From Thalassobaculum litoreum DSM 18839 (GTDB taxonomy: Bacteria > Pseudomonadota > Alphaproteobacteria > Thalassobaculales > Thalassobaculaceae): a stretch of 64,000 bases of DNA. The notes beneath the pieces are model-generated. The model made no database searches, had not been told where the DNA came from, and saw nothing but the letters and a program-made list of their open reading frames with translations. The stretch is taken from assembly GCF_900102465.1 (NCBI RefSeq), contig NZ_FNBW01000016.1:62001-126000 (forward strand), in the 5' to 3' direction. Shown here one piece after another: positions 61,224 through 64,000 of this stretch (within the stretch, counting starts at the first letter, position 1; every line of letters begins with the position of its first letter). The position numbers and the translations under genes are program-made.

Positions 61224-62997
61224 TTCTGGGTTCCTTCATCTCAAGAAAACGGTCCGTGGTCTGCGGGAACAGCAGATCGACGAACGCTTCCGCCGTGGGC
61301 TGCGGTTCGTGGTTCGCGAGGCCCGGACGCTCGTTTGCTTCAATGGTCACATACTCTTCGCCGGCGACGTCGGGCACAAGAAAATCGAACCCGACGACCG
61401 GGATGTCGAGAATCCGCGCGCCCTCCTCCGCCACCTCGCGCAGGTGCGGGTTGAGCTGGTCGGTGACGTCGTGGATCGTGCCGCCGGTATGCAGGTTGGC
61501 GGTCTTGCGCACGGCGAGCGACGTGCCCTTGGGCAGGATCACGTCGAAATCGTAGCCGGCGGATTTCACGCAGCGCTCGGTCTCGCCGTCCACCGGAATC
61601 CGGCTCTCGCCGCCGGTGGCGGAAGCGCGACGCCGGCTCTGCCGGTCGATCAGGCTGCGCACGTCGCTGACCCCGTCGCCGATCACCGTAGCGGGAATGC
61701 GCACGGCGGCGGCGATGACCTTGAAGCCGATGACGATGATCCGCAGGTCCGCACCCTCGCAGAACTCCTCCAGCAGCACGCGGTCGCAGACGATTTCCGC
61801 ATCCTCGATGGCGCGGACCATGTCGACCGGGTCGGAGATGTCGACCGAGATGCCGCGGCCCTGCTCGCCGCGCGCCGGCTTGACGACGATGCGGCCGTAT
61901 TTCTGCAGGAAGGCGCGGGCGTCGCTCGCGTCATCGACCTCGTGCTGGGCCGGCACCCGCAGGCCGTGACGGGCCAGCAGCCGGTGGGTCAGCGCCTTGT
62001 CGTCGCAGCGGCTCAGCGCCACCGCGCTGGTCAGCTCCGACAGGGATTCCCGGCAGCACACCCGGCGCCCACCATGGGACAGGGCGAACAGGCCGCCCTC
62101 GGCGTCCTCGATCTCGACGGTGACCCCACGGCGCCGCGCCTCGTTGATGAGGATGCGGGCATAGGGGTTCAGCTTCGCCTCCGGCATCGGTGCGCTGTAG
62201 AGCTTCTCGTTGATCGGGTTCTTATATTTCAGGCTGAACAGCGGGATGCGCTGGAACCCGAGCTTTTCGTACAGTTTGATCGCCGGCGCGTTGTCGTGCA
62301 TCACCGACAAATCGATATGGGCCAGCCCCCGGGTCTGGAACGTCTCCACCAGGTGGCGCAGCAGCACCTCCCCGATGCCCGGCAGCGGCGCCTGGGGATC
62401 GACCGCCAGGCACCACAGACTCGAGCCGCCCTCCGGATCGTCATAGACCCGCTCGTGATCGACGCCGGTGATCGTGCCGACCACCTCCTCGGTGGTCTCG
62501 TCGACCGCCACAAGGTGGACGATGCGACGCGAGCCGCGGTGCGACAGCAGGAAGTCGCGGCCCACCGGGACCATGCCGACCTTGGCATAGATACGGTTCA
62601 CCGCTTCCGCATCGGCGCTGGACCGCAGCCGGCGGACATAGACGCCGACCATCCGGTCGGTGCGCGGCCGGTAATGCTCGAACTCCAGCCGGAAGGTATG
62701 CGACGGGTCGAGGAAGAATGCCTCCGGCGCCTGCGCCAGCACCACATGCGGGTTGTTGACGTTGATGGTGATGTCGCGCTCGTCCGGTGCCTCCTGGCGC
62801 ATCACGGCGGCCAGGTCCTCGGCGGTCTCGAAAGTTTCCGCGAAGATCAGACGGCCCCAGCCGACATTCACCACGGCATTCGGCTGCCCCCGGTCCTGCG
62901 GCGGACCTTCTCCCGGCAGACGGCTCCAGCCCCGGCGCGAGCGGCCGCGCGCCCGGGCGCGGCGCTGCTTGAATTCACGCTGTGCGCGGTCGGTCAT
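61210..62997 (-). CDS. ngg: N-acetylglutaminylglutamine synthetase
   Basis: This 595-residue bifunctional enzyme has an N-terminal GNAT acetyltransferase domain (about residues 115-270, with LAVDPQAPLPGIGEVLLRHL as the acetyl-CoA loop). Its C-terminal ATP-grasp ligase domain (about residues 315-580) contains GRIVVKPARGEQGRGIS and DLRIIVIG. The pair makes N-acetylglutaminylglutamine, the precursor of the osmolyte NAGGN. The N-terminus is Arg-rich. It lies 18 bases after asnO. Confidence 0.93.
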   Translation of the reverse strand: MTDRAQREFKQRRARARGRSRRGWSRLPGEGPPQDRGQPNAVVNVGWGRLIFAETFETAEDLAAVMRQEAPDERDITINVNNPHVVLAQAPEAFFLDPSHTFRLEFEHYRPRTDRMVGVYVRRLRSSADAEAVNRIYAKVGMVPVGRDFLLSHRGSRRIVHLVAVDETTEEVVGTITGVDHERVYDDPEGGSSLWCLAVDPQAPLPGIGEVLLRHLVETFQTRGLAHIDLSVMHDNAPAIKLYEKLGFQRIPLFSLKYKNPINEKLYSAPMPEAKLNPYARILINEARRRGVTVEIEDAEGGLFALSHGGRRVCCRESLSELTSAVALSRCDDKALTHRLLARHGLRVPAQHEVDDASDARAFLQKYGRIVVKPARGEQGRGISVDISDPVDMVRAIEDAEIVCDRVLLEEFCEGADLRIIVIGFKVIAAAVRIPATVIGDGVSDVRSLIDRQSRRRASATGGESRIPVDGETERCVKSAGYDFDVILPKGTSLAVRKTANLHTGGTIHDVTDQLNPHLREVAEEGARILDIPVVGFDFLVPDVAGEEYVTIEANERPGLANHEPQPTAEAFVDLLFPQTTDRFLEMKEPRNATG

Positions 62998-63015
62998 CCC
63001 GAACCTCCGGGTGTT

Positions 63016-64000
63016 CTAAAGTCCATTGGACTGCAGCCAGGCTTCCAGGAGCGTAACCTGCCAGAGCTTGGAGCCGCCGAGCGGGGTGATCTGCTCCTCG
63101 GGTTTGTCCAGCAACTGGTCAACGTAGGCCCGGTCGAACAGTTCCCGCTCCCGCGCCTTCTGGCTGTCCATGACGCCGCGGACATAGTCCAGCGTGTCGC
63201 CCTGGATGTATTTCAGCGCCGGCACCGGGAAGTAGCCCTTCGGCCGGTCGATCACCTCAGAGGGGACGATTTTGCGGGCCGCCTCCTTCAGGATGTGCTT
63301 GCCGCCATGGCCGGCCTTCAGCTCCGGTGGAATCTTGGCAGCCAGTTCGACCAGTTCGTGATCGAGGAACGGCACCCGGGCCTCCAGGCTCCAGGCCATG
63401 GTCATGTTGTCGACCCGCTTCACCGGGTCGTCCACCAGCATGACCGTTGTATCCAGGCGCAGGGCCTTGTCCACCGCGCTTGAGGCGCCGGGCTTGTCGA
63501 ACATCTCCTCGATGAACTGCCCGGCATGGTCGCCGTTGCGGTAGCGCGGATGGACGACCGACAGGAACTCCTCATGGGTGCGGTCGCGGAACAGACGGGC
63601 ATAGTCGGCCGAGCCGGCGCCCTTCTCCATCAGCGGCGGGTACCAGTGATAGCCGCCGAACACCTCGTCCGCGCCCTGGCCGGACTGGACCACCTTGACG
63701 TTCTTCGCCACCTCCTGGGACAGCAGATAGAAGCCGATGCAGTCGTGGCTGACCATCGGCTCGGACATGGACGCGATGCAGCCCGGCAGGCTCGGCAGCA
63801 GCCGCTCGCGGCTGTTCACCTGGATCTGGTGGTGACGGGTGCCGAACTTCTCGGCGATCACGTCGGAATAGCGGAACTCGTCGCCCTGCTCGTTGCCGAC
63901 GGTCTCGAAGCCGACGCTGAACGTGTCGAGGTTGCCGCCGGTCTGCTCGGCCACCAGGGCGGTGATCATCGAGCTGTCGACGCCGCCGGACAGCAGCACG
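63016..64000 (-). CDS. asnO: N-acetylglutaminylglutamine amidotransferase, C-terminal part (5' end outside window)
   Basis: The visible 328 residues are the synthetase half of an asparagine synthetase B-like amidotransferase. The PP-loop LLSGGVDSS binds ATP, followed by GQGADEVFGGY and ARVPFLDHELVELAAKIPPELK. The glutaminase N-terminal domain lies beyond the window end. Together with the two downstream genes it forms the NAGGN osmolyte operon, where it converts the dipeptide acid to the amide. Confidence 0.92.
   Translation of the reverse strand, partial: VLLSGGVDSSMITALVAEQTGGNLDTFSVGFETVGNEQGDEFRYSDVIAEKFGTRHHQIQVNSRERLLPSLPGCIASMSEPMVSHDCIGFYLLSQEVAKNVKVVQSGQGADEVFGGYHWYPPLMEKGAGSADYARLFRDRTHEEFLSVVHPRYRNGDHAGQFIEEMFDKPGASSAVDKALRLDTTVMLVDDPVKRVDNMTMAWSLEARVPFLDHELVELAAKIPPELKAGHGGKHILKEAARKIVPSEVIDRPKGYFPVPALKYIQGDTLDYVRGVMDSQKARERELFDRAYVDQLLDKPEEQITPLGGSKLWQVTLLEAWLQSNGL

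Noticed and set aside
61132-63483. A 783-codon open frame on the plus strand
   Set aside because: It is antisense to ngg, asnO and part of the M42 gene, all of which have recognisable catalytic motifs. No ribosome site or domain was seen in the frame.

Overview
The window is GC-rich, densely packed bacterial chromosome and reads as a free-living, probably marine or soil, alphaproteobacterium of Rhodospirillales type. This placement is inferred from gene content and order: an OmpA lipoprotein-hom-glpX-recJ run, a class I PHA synthase, an alphaproteobacterial-style RTX metalloprotease, several ABC and TRAP uptake systems for nitrogenous organics, and an N-acetylglutaminylglutamine amide (NAGGN) osmolyte cluster. 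No phage, insertion sequence, CRISPR array or rRNA gene was seen. I cannot name a genus.

Layout. 1-9.4 kb: the end of a MocA-like nucleotidyltransferase gene, a SufU-like scaffold protein, a flagellar rod-like protein, an exported protein, a SprA-related metallopeptidase, DMT and MFS exporters, a PNPOx-family protein, an AstE/aspartoacylase-like hydrolase, and a serralysin-like RTX protease paired with a small secreted protein. 9.6-9.9 kb: two tRNA-Glu genes identical except for the wobble base. 10-18.3 kb: a Tat-exported cyclase-family protein divergent from a CobW-type GTPase, then recJ, glpX, hom and an OmpA lipoprotein on the minus strand. 18.5-26.1 kb: phaC and hutF, facing an operon of TAXI binding protein, TRAP permease and M81 peptidase. 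26.2-28.7 kb: a chemoreceptor and a HAD phosphatase.

29-34.8 kb: a complete urtABCDE urea ABC transporter with a good sigma-54 promoter match, implying nitrogen-limitation control. 35-38 kb: a choline/betaine ABC transporter (choXWV order). 38-44.2 kb: a Liv-type ABC transporter whose last gene is an FAD amine/amino-acid oxidase. 44.4-47.7 kb: a quinone oxidoreductase, an ATC hydrolase-family protein, and a translationally coupled creatininase/RibD-reductase pair. 47.7-52.8 kb: divergent opgH and opgC (periplasmic glucans), a secreted esterase coupled to opgC, a 53-residue acidic protein and an RT0821/Lpp0805-like surface protein. 52.9-59.9 kb: a Ser/Cys proline racemase-family enzyme, a PLD-VTT fusion with an EEP hydrolase, a second M81 peptidase, and paaG/paaI. 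60-64 kb: the NAGGN operon (asnO cut by the window end, ngg, M42 hydrolase).

Two themes recur. One is scavenging of organic nitrogen (urea, choline/betaine, amino acids or amines, histidine, hydroxyproline). The other is osmotic adaptation (NAGGN, periplasmic glucans, choline uptake). Candidates for less-described biology are the creatininase-RibD pair, the esterase coupled to opgC, the small secreted partner of the RTX protease, intergenic stem-loops between binding-protein and permease genes of three unrelated transporters, and two families of palindromic REP/MITE-like intergenic elements.
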